NCBI RefSeq assembly: GCF_004664715.2
Contig: NC_051084.1
Span: 60,835,334 to 60,899,333 of the forward strand
Length of the DNA stretch: 64,000 nucleotides
Direction: 5' to 3'
From: Peromyscus leucopus
Lineage: Eukaryota > Chordata > Mammalia > Rodentia > Cricetidae
Of this stretch, positions 48,312-62,024 are shown in pieces. The notes beneath the pieces were generated by a model, which was not told the DNA's origin, searched no databases, and saw only the letters and a program-made list of their open reading frames with translations. Numbering within the stretch: position 1 is the first letter of the stretch; each line of letters begins with the position of its first letter. The position numbers and the translations under genes are program-made.

Positions 48312-48800
48312 CTTCATTTTATTTTATTTTTTGCAAAATTTCATACATGTATACAATGTTCTGTTCCCCACCGACACATCTCCCTCCCAACTTTTTTTTA
48401 ACAACCCACTGAGTCCAGTTGGTGATGTCAATATGTTCACCTGAGTATTGTGTCATCCGCTGGGATGATGGCCATCCACCTGAAGAAAAGGGATAGGGTT
48501 TCCTGCCCTATTCACGCTGGAACTTTTAAGTACTTTAATCTCTTATATGTAATAATGACTGCTGTGAGTTCTGTGCAATGGTCATGCCATGGCCAGAAGA
48601 CAGCATTTCATATCCCTCCTCCCCATCTTCTGGCTCTTGCATCCTTTCTGCTCCCATTTCTTCACTGTCCCCTGAGCCTTGGGGCAGATCAGGGATATGG
48701 TTCAAAAATCAGCATTGTGCCCTCTGTAGGCATTACTGAGCTTCTGGGTAGGCACCAACAAATTCATCAGAGGTCCATAATAGAGGCTTATTCTGGAGAA
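48312..48800 (-). mobile_element. L1 3' region, antisense
   Basis: It starts with ttttattttattttttgcaa, then tcccaactttttttta, gactgctgtgagttctgtgc, atggccagaagacagcattt, cctcctccccatcttctggc and aacaaattcatcagaggtcc. The middle words recur in the 12105-12350 copy. Confidence 0.72.
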
Positions 48801-49679
48801 ATTGAACCTGTTCCGTGTCGAGTAAAAACAAAAACAACAATTTCGTGAACTTTTTATATAAACTGACAGAACCGTGAGAGGAGGGCTGGAAGATTATCCT
48901 GCCATAAAGCTGACTGTTCCCAAAGAAAACAAGCTGCATATTGAAGCTTTAGCTTTGTTTAGTGAAATCACTTGGTCCTCACTCAGCCATCCTAAAGGGA
49001 GGCTGCCAGTCACTGTACTAAAAGGCCAGTTGTACCAGATGAAGCCCCCTGTGTCATGCTTCAGTCACAGAGCAAAACAGATTAAGAAAGCCAAATGATA
49101 GCTATTAAAACATGAAAGCAGAAAAAATAGAAGGAAACACAAGATTGTAACGGTATCTCAGAACATGAAATAAAAAGACAAGAAAGAAAATGAAAATCGA
49201 AGTACCTCTTGTTGAGGTCCAAAGACCCAACTAACACAGGTACCTCAGAGCACACAGAGTACAGGAAAACTAAGGGGAGGGTTTTACCAGGGAAACAGTA
49301 CACTATGATTCTTAAAACTGGGGGGCAGGAGTAGCCATAATAAAAGACTCCACCAAATGCCTGCACTACGAACTTAAAACCTTCATACCAAGATTATCAC
49401 AGAGAGACATCAGAACGCTTGTAAAATCAGGCATCCTAAATGCTTTTCAAAACTGAGCATATCCGAAGGGTGAAGAATTAACATGACATTGGATATCTCA
49501 CTAGAAACTCAACACTTAGAGCACAGGAAAATAAATTCATTGGGAAGAAAGAGTACTTGCAACCTAGCATTCTGTACCAAGACAAACCATTCATGGAGTA
49601 TGAGAATAACACAAAGAGGTTTAGAATCATCCAAGAGCCCCAAAATTTATGTACTTTCCTAATTTTCTTCCTTGTGCTG

Positions 49680-49847
49680 TGATAGAACACCATGACCAAA
49701 AACAACTTGAAGAGGAAAGGCTCACATGTCCCTATCACAGCCCACCCACCGTCTAGGGAAGTCAGGGCTGGAACCTGGAGTCCAGAACTAAAACAGAGGC
49801 CACGAAGGAATGCCAACTACTGGCTCTCTCCCCATGGCATAGTTAGC

Positions 49848-49850
<3 letters not shown>
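49680..49850 (+). mobile_element. MaLR-type internal fragment, left of nested L1
   Basis: It carries gatagaacaccatgaccaaa, aacaacttgaagaggaaagg and tgggaacctggagtc-like words of the same repeat as at 39035. It continues after the L1 at about 50410 (ctgcttccttataactccca). Confidence 0.5.

Positions 49851-49912
<62 letters not shown>
49851..49912. repeat. (TC)n microsatellite
   Basis: This is an uninterrupted 62-bp TC run at the left edge of an antisense L1. The Ser-Leu and Arg-Glu frames over it are artefacts. Confidence 0.97.
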
Positions 49913-49914
<2 letters not shown>

Positions 49915-50405
49915 GTCTTTCTCCCTTCCCTCTTTCTTTCTTTCTTTTTTCATCCTGACAGTAGTTTCCCCTCATTCCTCTCCTCCCAGCCCCATCCACT
50001 CCTCCTCCTTTCTCTTAAGAAAAGGACAGGCCTCCCATGGGCGTCAACCAAATATGGCATTTCAAGTTGCAGTAAGACTAGACACCTCCCCCCCCCCCAT
50101 ATTAAGGCTGGACAGGCAACCCGGTATATGAGGAAAAGGGTCCCAAAAGCCAGTAAAAGAGTCAGAAACAGCCCTTTCCCCCACAGTTAGGAGTCCCCCA
50201 AGTAGACCGAGCTACACAACTGTTCATATATGCAGAGTGCCGAGGTCAGACCCATGCAGGCTCCCTGATTGTCAGTTCAGTCTCGATGAGCCCCTGTGAG
50301 CCCAGGATAGTTGATTCTGTGGGCTGTTTTCTTGTGGTGTCCTTGACCCCTCTGACTCTTATAATCCCCACCCTACCTACTCAGGATTCTCTAATCTACC
50401 TAATG
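49913..50405 (-). mobile_element. L1 3' region, antisense, nested
   Basis: It contains ctcattcctctcctcccagc, ggcctcccatgggcgtcaac, atatggcatttcaagttgca and gtaagactagacacctcccc, a clear antisense rodent L1 3' region. It splits an MaLR-like repeat. Confidence 0.8.
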
Positions 50406-50580
50406 TTTGATTCAGTCTGCTTCCTTATAACTCCCAGTACTGCCTGCCCATGGGCATGGCACTATCCACCATGGGCTGGGCCCTTTCACAGCAATTATTA
50501 ATCAAGGAAATGCTCTACAGACTTACCTATATGCAATCTGATGGAGGCATTTTCTCAAGTGAGGGGCAGGAATGCCAGCA
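50406..50580 (+). mobile_element. MaLR-type internal fragment, right of nested L1
   Basis: It resumes with gattcagtctgcttcctt, ccatgggctgggccctttca, attaatcaaggaaatgctct and tggaggcattttctcaagtg, the right half of the repeat begun at 49680. Confidence 0.5.
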
Positions 50581-50851
50581 TTGTTAGCAGGAACTGAGCA
50601 TGGGGGTACAAATGGAAATGGAATTGATACATTCTGTAATGCATTTGACTGAAAGGCTTTGCTGTTTCTTCAGGAAAGATTAGGAATGCCGTAACTTTGT
50701 AATAGTTAATAAAAGCAAATCACAAAATGAAAATAAGACAGTAGTAACTGAAAATAAAGTAATATATGTATATGCAATATACATAAATAAATATGAAAGA
50801 AAAAGTAATCATAGCACTTAGTGGATAGTCAAACTAGATATTCCCTGGCCC

Positions 50852-50852
<1 letters not shown>

Positions 50853-50904
<52 letters not shown>
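50853..50904. repeat. (AC)n microsatellite
   Basis: This is an uninterrupted AC run of about 52 bp in intron 7. Confidence 0.97.
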
Positions 50905-50907
<3 letters not shown>

Positions 50908-51119
50908 TGAATTATACTGACATCTCTACACCAGCAAACTGAAAACAAAACTGACCTGGTTATAAGAATGCAAGCACTAATAACCAAAAATAGAGATATA
51001 AAAATGTCAACAGGATGAGAGAAAGCAAAGATGGAATGTGAATGGACTATTTTATTGTCTTCCATAATCAAAAATTGGTTAATAATACCTAAAATTGAAA
51101 TAAAGAGCATAGCCCTTAA

Positions 51120-51311
51120 AAGTAAGGATTCCTAAGAAAAAAGGAGAACTACCATATGATCCAGTGACCCACCCATCAGAAGGAACCCAAGTCAGCATGC
51201 CACAGAGATGTTTGCACATCCACATTTGTTGGAGCAGTATTCACAATAGAAGATACAGAACCAATCTAGTGCCCATTAACAGATGAATAAATAAGGAAAA
51301 TGTTACATATG

Positions 51312-51344
<33 letters not shown>

Positions 51345-51650
51345 TGCATTTTTGTTCAGCCATGAAGAACAAAAATATGTCATTTGCAGAAAAAAAGGAT
51401 AGGACAAGAAATCATCTAGTTAAGCACAATAAGCCATACTGCAAGCATAGTCTATATTTAAATAAATAAACCAGTAAATATATGTGTATCATAAAAGTAA
51501 ACAAGAGATTATTGAGGAGCAGAGGGTGGTGATGGGATGGGCCAGAAGGAACATGAGATGGTGACAGGAGCCTGAACATGAGCAAAGCAGCTGATAGGCA
51601 TGCATAATGCAAGGTGGTGTTTAGTATATGCATTACTAAAATAGAAATTA
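51120..51650 (+). mobile_element. L1 ORF2-end/3' fragment, sense
   Basis: It reads gaactaccatatgatccagt, atccacatttgttggagcag, agtgcccattaacagatgaa, gtgcatttttgttcagccat and atcatctagttaagcacaat, the usual order of the L1 ORF2 tail (…accatatgacccagc… ataaagaaaatgtggtacat…). Stops and gaps break it. A (CA)n(GA)n run lies inside at 51311-51344. Confidence 0.78.
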
Positions 51651-52202
51651 CACAAGAGTTAAAGCGGGCGAAAGGAGAAATGATTGCTGGCTGACACTCG
51701 CAGTCTTTCAGGACGGATATTTTAAAACATGCACCTTGAAAATTTCAGTCTAGTGTTGGTCTACCTTTGGATGGTCGGCTGAATTTTTCTGGACTATGTT
51801 TAGAAAGAGTCAAATGAGTCATAGTTGTCCTGATCCAAACAATACAAACTGAACATGCCCCACACAGAGAACTCCATGGGCTTAGTACTTTCAACTCAGG
51901 ACTAAAGTTCAGATTTGTTTGCCTGCCTACGTACGCTGCCACCAGAATTGCCCCATAAATAGCAAGTTTGGCTTTCCTTTGTCTTTTTGTTAACTTGTCC
52001 TCTGTAGCCACATATGCCATGCAAATTGGTTCATTTGGATCCACGGGGATCCCTGGACGGAACTATTTGACTTTATACTATGTGATTTGGACTTTAAAAT
52101 ACAGGAACATTAGGTTCTGGGACATATGAATGGGGACTTGAATTTCAATTGCTAGAAGCAATTAGTGGGGCTCAAGGACAGAGGAGGTTACTAAGAATAT
52201 AG

Positions 52203-52430
52203 GAGTGTGTGGAAAGCACACACACAAGTAACCTTATACAGACTGAGCAGGCTGCATTTAGGAAATATAGACATCTACCTATCCATATATGCAGGTAACA
52301 ACAATTCATGAAAGAAGAGGCCACGGATTTGAAAGAGAGTGAGGAGGGCTATGTGGAAGGTCTGGAAGGAGGGAAGGAGAAAGTGTTATAATTATATTAT
52401 GGTCCCCAAAAAGTAAAGACACAGTAAAAC
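52203..52430 (+). mobile_element. L1 3' UTR fragment (Lx-type), sense
   Basis: It contains cacacaagtaaccttataca, gactgagcaggctgcattta, gaagaggccacggatttgaa and gtggaaggtctggaaggagg. It is colinear with the sense copies at 10278 and 33835. Confidence 0.75.
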
Positions 52431-52934
52431 AAATGGGGGAGTAGTACAATTGATGCTCTCTACCTCCACGGTGACCATTGACTAATCTCAGCTCCAGAAC
52501 AGAAATCATTTCACCCTTCTGGGTGTCTGTCTCACTGACACAGCATTTTTACAAGCGAAGATGGGGCCCAGCCGCTCAGCTGTTAAGCTCAATTTGATAG
52601 AAAATGATGAAGAAATTAGGTCAGATTGTAAATCAAGCCTCCAATTTTTTCAGAATCTCTTTCTCCCCCAGTGGTATGTGACACGTAACAGGTAATATCT
52701 GGCCCTCTATTTTTTTTTTAATGTATTGTTGCGGTGGGTTTTTTCCACTAGTGTTGAGTGGTGCACCGTCCTACCGGATGTGTCCAGCTGTACGAAAGTC
52801 TTACTTTCAGAGTCTGAATCTCATAAATGCATCATGCCTCTCTGGAAACAGTTTCATTAAAATAGCCATCTTTACTTCCCCACCGGTGGAGGGTCTCTGG
52901 GCCTCACTCCAACAGAAACAGCTTCAGTAACTCC

Positions 52935-53015
52935 AGCTTGAAATCTCAGCACTTAGGAGGCTGAGGCTGGACGATCGATCACCTCACACTCGGGACGAGC
53001 TTGTACTGCAATGGT
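52935..53015 (+). mobile_element. B1-type fragment, sense
   Basis: The words aaatctcagcacttaggagg and ctgaggctggacgatcgatc match the middle of B1. Only about 70 bp remain. Confidence 0.55.
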
Positions 53016-53519
53016 GGGACTATCTTCAACAGCTGAAATTGATAATAATAACAATATCTCTGTGTCTTATTGCTTAGTCTAGGTCACTCTAAAAAGATTT
53101 TATGTAAACAACTCCAAACACTAAATGTCAAGGCAATAAGGCGGTAATTGTTTTATTATCTATAAGCCATCAAGATACTTAGCACAGATTTCCACAGATT
53201 TATCAGTTGAATCAACACAAGCCATGTGGGCAAGGGTTCAGGCAAAGAACCCTGCTTGGAAAATGTAAAATAAATAAGTAAATAACCTTGGAAAACATAA
53301 AGTCCCTCAGGTTCTACTGGATGTCTTTCTAATTTTTTCATGTCACTTCCTGAATATTTCACTGAAGTACAATGTGCAGACAGAAAAAGAGTACATTTCC
53401 TAGGAGAACTGAGCAGTCCTGTGTAACCGGCACTGAGAAAAACAAAATGTGACTTCTCGGATACCCTTTCTCCATCAATATCCCACAAAGGGAGCTGCTA
53501 CGCTACCTTCTGACAGCAT

Positions 53520-53875
53520 AGAGTGTTTTTCCCAACTCTATGGAAAGTGCTCTGTTGAGTCTTGTTTATAGTACACGACATTAGTCACAGGAAGCCCATC
53601 CATATTGTCAAGCATAGTTACAGTGAACTGTTGCTATGCAGACACATTGCAGTATGTGACCATTTACAAGACTTCTATTTACGTGACTACTGATAGATGT
53701 GTGGGCATTTCCAGCTTTAGGTTAAAAGCCCAAATGTAGTGCATACCTTTTGGTGAATGTATTTAAGTATACCTATTGTATTTACCTGGGAATGAATGTC
53801 CGTATCATAATGTACTCACACATTCAACTTCAATAACACTACCAGACAGTTTTCCAAAGTAGTTATAGCAATTTT
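53520..53875 (-). mobile_element. Ancient L1 fragment (mammalian L1M-type), antisense (probable)
   Basis: The words tgtgggcatttccagcttta, ttaagtatacctattgtatt, tacctgggaatgaatgtccg and cagacagttttccaaagtag follow the same old-L1 order as the 390-950 fragment (…ggacatttgggttg… ggaattgctgggtca… actgttttccaaagtgg). Confidence 0.6.
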
Positions 53876-54486
53876 TAATTTTTTGGTCCAACTAAATGAT
53901 ATTCTTAGAAAACAGAATATAATTAGATCACTTTTCTTCACTGTGTTTCAAAATAATGACTGATGGTTATACAGTAGGGATGTGACCCATTTAGATGAAT
54001 TTGCCACATGAAACAGAACTCTCTAAGTAATGAATCATAATACAAGGTTTTCTCTAAAGAAATTGGAGCAAATGCTTGGCCTGTATTTAGAGTTATTTGC
54101 AGGCTCATTGCAAAAGAATTAATTTACCAAACTCTGCATGGAAAAGTAAGTACAGGTGATTGCTCAAATGGATGGTTCAAAAGCTCCTCCAACCACCACC
54201 ATAAAGCAGTCAGAAAAATCCCCAGTGGAGGTTGTGACCAAGAGGCCACCAACTGAAGACACTTTCTCAACCTTCTCAACCTTGATCGAACCTCCTTTCC
54301 TGTTTTGTCTCATCTACAAAACAGAAGTCTTAAGCCGCACTTTGGTTATCAGGATCACATCGCAGTGCTTTATGTTTTGTATTCCAGGAGTGGTTACATA
54401 GTATAGACAAGCTTGACCAAACCATTCCCCCTGTTCATTTCATTCTATTTCCTGCTCTCTCCTGTGCCCCTGTGTGCCATCTGTAG

Positions 54487-57187
<2,701 letters not shown>

Positions 57188-57214
57188 GAAAGAACAAGGG
57201 GAGGCATCCAGCAG
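57188..57214 (+). CDS. Kcnq5: Kcnq5 exon 9: 27-nt alternative microexon
   Basis: This 27-bp exon lies between the acceptor CACCTGAAG and the donor CAG|GTTTGT. Joined to exon 8 (AA), it reads K KEQGEASS and leaves two bases (AG) for the next exon, so it is phase 2 at both ends and its inclusion or skipping keeps the frame. The encoded residues match the KCNQ5-specific linker just after helix A. Established knowledge: KCNQ5 transcripts in human tissues differ by inclusion, skipping or variation of exon 9. The exon is too short for ORF-based detection. It was found by demanding the protein word that follows CSPT. The exon 9 number depends on the assumed count of upstream exons, which are not visible here. 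Confidence 0.9.
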
Positions 57215-59534
57215 GTTTGTGATTTCTCTTTTGCTACATGTTTGTGTATAAATCAGATGCCTAACAGATGTTTTCAATGTGCCTCATGAGTAAAATCGAT
57301 CAACAAATACAACACGATTAAAAGTGACCTTTCACAAGATTGCCTGCAAAGTTTACTGGGTTTTATTGATTTCTTTTTTCCCTCCTTGGGAATAGAAGTA
57401 TGTTTCCCCAACCCACTCAGTGCTTTTTAACAGTCTGTAAGGCCTGGAACATTCAGGGGCATAGTAATCACAGACTTTGATCATTCTTGTCTGCCACTGT
57501 CCCAAACAGAAGTCCTTCCAAAGTTTTCAAATGTAGTTTTTGAAAGACGTAACAACAGAAAAAATAATGTTTCTAAATGTTGCTGGCATGGACAGCAGTC
57601 TAGAATAGACTTTTCTATATTAGGGGTGTTTATCTTGTGATAAGAATTTTTTTCTTTTTCTTTTTTTTTTTTTTAATTTGGCAAGAGGTACCCTAGAGAC
57701 AAGAGATAAGAACTTCCTATGTGGGTTATCTCCATCTCAGAGAGCCATAAAGTTTACTCAGGTTATCAGTTCTACAGAAGAAACCTCATCTTCAAGAGGA
57801 AGACAGCCCATCCACCAATTCCCCAGATGACTTGTAGTTGCTCCTCCTAGAAAGACTCAGAAGGAATAGAATCCAAGAGAGAAAATTTTCAGTTGTGTTA
57901 TAAGTGCTAGGAACAACCTAGATTTGGAAGCAAAGCCTGAAAGTCAGGGCCAGGTGGATCCCCACACTGAAGTATAAGTAGTAGTAGACAAAACCAACAA
58001 AATACAGGAGATGCCTGGAAAAGAAAGGACAGAAGGGCATAGGGGCTTGGTTTTTGCTTTTGGTTTTGGTTTTGGTTTCCCTAACAGAGCCATTTGCTTC
58101 AGTAAAGAGAAAACAAGGCATCCCCCTGCCCTGAGAGAGCTTCTAGTGAGGGTCTATGACGACATCCACTATAAAATATGTATACAGTACTGAATTAGTT
58201 CTGAGGCTTCCTTTGGAGTGATATGACTCTGTGCTAGCCATTTCTGCATTAATATTAAAAAAAGAAAGAAAGGAAAGGATTCCCAGACCCAGACCAGGAC
58301 ACGCAAGCATTCTTCTACGAGAGGTGCTGTATACAGTACGCAGTCTCAAGTTCTCCCTCTGGGCAGATGAGCCAATGCATTCAGGACCCTCTCCTACTTC
58401 AGAATGATAAGAATTAGAGCAAAAAATGCTGGGTATTCATAAACAATGATCTCCAGAAAGACTTAGCTACCCAAAAAGTTCTTTTTAAGAGATACCTCTA
58501 ACCAAAGGGAACTTTAGTCTTTAGTCTTTAAACCAAGCACCATATTTGCATAGACACCCAAGAGTCAAAGTTAGCCAACTCTTACCAATAGGCCTTATTC
58601 CACATTCCACATAGACCACACCATCCTCCATCATGACTAGTAACTTGGAAAACAGTTACACAAAACAACCCCTCACCATTACAAGTTACATTTTACTCTT
58701 CTTAGTAATATGTAAAGGGCTTCATGTCAGAATTTCCTATCTACAGTTTATCCAAAGGGTAATTTGTCTCCAAAGTCTAAGGTCAAAAACTCTCTCTGGC
58801 ATGGGTTACAGAACTATTTGTGGGAGGTTCACCTATCTTGGTTTCATCCTCCAAAATGGAACTTTGACAACCAAAGGGGAAATTATAAATCATGAATAGA
58901 TGCTTGAATAAACATAACATGACCTCTTTGGCAATCCTGAGAGAGGGGTACCTTAGGCCAATAATAACAACACCAAAGACACATTTTCCCAATGTTAGTA
59001 TATCAGAAAACAAAGACAAATTTAAAGTTGAGCTTCTACTAACAAGATCAGAAAAGAACCTTTAACTAGCTGTCTCAATTCAAAAGACTTCACAATCAAA
59101 TTTCCCAGATTTCATGATATCATGTGTATCTAAAATGTTAACATCTATTCAACAGACTTGTGACTAAGGTTGTCAAAGAGAGTTCACTTGTAGATTTGAA
59201 AGTGTGCAGAACCACTCAGCCGGGTTCATGACTTAGAGAATGACACTGAGAAATTCTTTGCTTCTCAGCAATCGTTGAACATTTGACAAAACAACCTTAA
59301 AACCAGACCTATGCCACCACTTGATCTCTCAAGCCTCCTACACGTCAGCCTCTCACTTCCCAATTTTTTATTGTATCTCCCATGAAGGTGATAACAGAGG
59401 ATGTACTTAACAAAATATTTTTGGTTGGAATAGTAAAATTTCCCTGACCCCAAGTACTTTTTCCAAAACACAACCAAAAGGAAGAGCAGAAAAATAAATA
59501 GAAAGAAAAAATATTAACAATTAAAATTGTCGCA

Positions 59535-59722
59535 GTGGTGCTGGAGAGGTAGCTCAGCAGTGTGAGCATACACTACTCTTGGAGAGGACACACATTCAGT
59601 TCCTAGCATCCATGTCAAGGGGCTCACACCTGTAACTGAAGCTCCAAGGAGGGATCCTCCACATTCTTTTCCGGCCTCTATAGTCACTGCACTTAAAGTT
59701 CACATACCCACACATGGATACA

Positions 59723-59762
<40 letters not shown>

Positions 59763-59782
59763 TCAAAGTAATCATTAAAAAC
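59535..59782 (+). mobile_element. B2 SINE, sense, with (CA)n tail
   Basis: It starts gtgctggagaggtagctcag, passes ctaactgaagctccaaggag-type sequence and ttttccggcctctatagtca, and ends in a CA tract (59720-59761). A B1 inserted right behind it. Confidence 0.85.
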
Positions 59783-59794
59783 AAGACACTGCAA

Positions 59795-59977
59795 GCTGGG
59801 CGGTGGTGTCGCACACCTTTGATCCCAGCATTCGGGAGGCAGAACCAAGCGGATCTCTTTGAGTTCAAGGCTAGGTTGGTCTATAAGGTGAGATGTTGGA
59901 CAGGCACCAAAACTACACAGAGAAACCCTGTCTTGAAAAAAACAAAACAAAACAAAAAAACAACCAAAAAAAAAAAA
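59795..59977 (+). mobile_element. B1 SINE, sense, with 12-bp duplication
   Basis: It begins gctgggcggtggtgtcgcac and ends gtcttgaaaaaaacaaaac. The target duplication AAGACACTGCAA is at 59783-59794 and 59978-59989 (12 of 12). The body has a few changes from consensus, so it is older than the 45257 copy. Confidence 0.93.
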
Positions 59978-61986
59978 AAGACACTGCAAAAGCCTGAAGG
60001 AAATAGCTGACATATATCATAAAAATGTATATGCATTGAGGCTCCCAATGTATTATTATTGCCTTAGCTTTTCCCTTGTGCTCCATAGACAACAGAATTT
60101 ATAACATTGCAATAATGAATGCAGAAAGACTATTGTAATGGCAGTGACAACTTAGAAAATAACAAAGCTGTCCTTACTGAGGCAAACTGTGCACAACAGA
60201 AAACGCCTTTATAATGAAGCTCTCCCTTAGAGAAGAGCAATTCTGGGTTCGGAATACTGTTAATTAATGCTTGACCTCATTTCAAATGAATGAAATAATT
60301 GGTACCACCCAACTCCGGAGTTCTTCGCTCCTTTGGTGGTCATTGGGTTATTGATGTGGTTTAGATAAACAGGGCAGACAAGTGTCAACCCCAGGAGGAG
60401 CTGATTCTCTTTTCATCCTTTAGATACCTCAGACCCTGGAATCTCCTTTGTCCTTCCTCGTGGCTTTCCTTTCTGTTAAAAGCTGCAGATGAGTCCAAGA
60501 CTGCAGGCAGCACCTCTCACACAGGCGGCTGGCTCTGCCACTGAACAAGAGCCCCAACCACTGAGGAAACGAAACACAGAATACAAATGGATTGGGTCAA
60601 ACCCATCCCAGTCACCCTTGGTTAATTATGTTCACCGCTTCGGGGTGTTCTTGTCGAAAAGAGAAGTTTTACTTTCTATGAAGCTAAGATATGCTTTCAA
60701 CAAAGTTCACCTATGACACCCCAGGCTAAGAAACACTGTGAAAGACACAAGATCTTTATTCAAAACTGCAAACTATAAGATCCAAAGTGAAGCTTTTTAT
60801 AAATATAGCTCAACTAAATAATAATGAAAATCATGATTCGTTGGCTATCTTGGATACAGGGTCAGGTACCTCTTGTACTTAAACCGTAATTCCAACTTCC
60901 TTGGCATTATTATTCCATTACACTTCTTTCCCCCACCTTCTCACTAAAATAGTTTTAATTAAAAAATATGTGGTAATGTATCTTTTGATTCTATTCTAAT
61001 TCATCCTCTCTTGGAGTAGCATTCCAACTCGTTTTTTAAGTGGGAAAGTCCTTCCCTGAATGGTGTATGTTGTCATTTTCAGAGAAGAGAGTCTACCTGT
61101 AAACTCATCTGGCCATCCTGTCACAGTATTTTGACCTGGAGTTTTCCTATCTTTTCTCCCTTCCTCCTTGACTCGGTCATCAAAGTGGCCAGTAAATCGT
61201 TGCATTGATATAAGAAGGGCTTTACTTTTTGCCTAAGCTTTTATTATCTCTACAAGACCAGATGATACCAACTGAGAGTGAGGGGTTAATTGTAAATCTC
61301 CCTGCCTGTCCTGTCCTCTGGGTAAACAGTGGCCTACTGTATCCCTGCCTCAGACACACTGCCTTATTTTCCATTCCTAAAGCATCCCTAAAGTGGCTTC
61401 AGCCTTCCAAGAAAGCCAACTATCTAAGCTGACTTTAGCAAGCACCCGTGAAGATGAATTAAGATGCATGTCACACACGCTAAGGCACGGGTGGCATTGT
61501 CTGGTGACATTACACTCATGTACTGTACTCCATTGAGTGCTGTGTCCAAACCACTCCAGTATGTTGACTCTTTTGGTGTCTGACCTCGTTGTGTGGCTCC
61601 TGGGAAAGAACTCTAGAATGCTTGTGGAAGAGACTGTGTGTTCCTGCATTTGTTTCCTACTACTTGCTTTTCTTCTGTGTACTGTGAATGACCTGCATGC
61701 ATTGTCAAACTAAACTCAGTGAGACCAGACTTCACTCTTCTCTCAGCATAAACAGCTCTGGTCCTTACGGGTAAAATATTAGATGGTTTAAAAACAATCT
61801 TTCCATCTGTTCACATCATTTGTAGAAGGAAAGGATTTACTCTTTTATAAATAGCCAAGGACTTAATAAATAAGCAACTGTTTTGGTCTTTACAAACCCT
61901 TTCTTCTGTTTACTTTTGAACAGGTATTCAACCTGACAACCATTTACCTATACTAACTATAACTTCAGTATCTCACAAACCAAGAA

Positions 61987-61989
<3 letters not shown>

Positions 61990-62022
<33 letters not shown>
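61990..62022. repeat. (TG)n microsatellite
   Basis: This is a 33-bp TG run in intron 9. Confidence 0.96.

Positions 62023-62024
<2 letters not shown>

Larger units (their letters stand above)
44802..54486 (+). other. Kcnq5: Kcnq5 intron 7 (9.7 kb)
   Basis: This intron starts GTAAAT and ends CCATCTGTAG. It carries a very young B1, a B2, an ID-like SINE, a MIR fragment, L1 segments in both orientations, an MaLR-like piece cut by an L1, and CT and CA microsatellites. I see nothing nameable in about 45490-46300, 46720-48190 (repeat-poor), 48900-49670, 50580-50850, 51660-52200, 52440-52935, 53020-53510 and 53890-54480. A minus-strand open frame at 51745-52044 is discussed in the findings. Confidence 0.9.
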
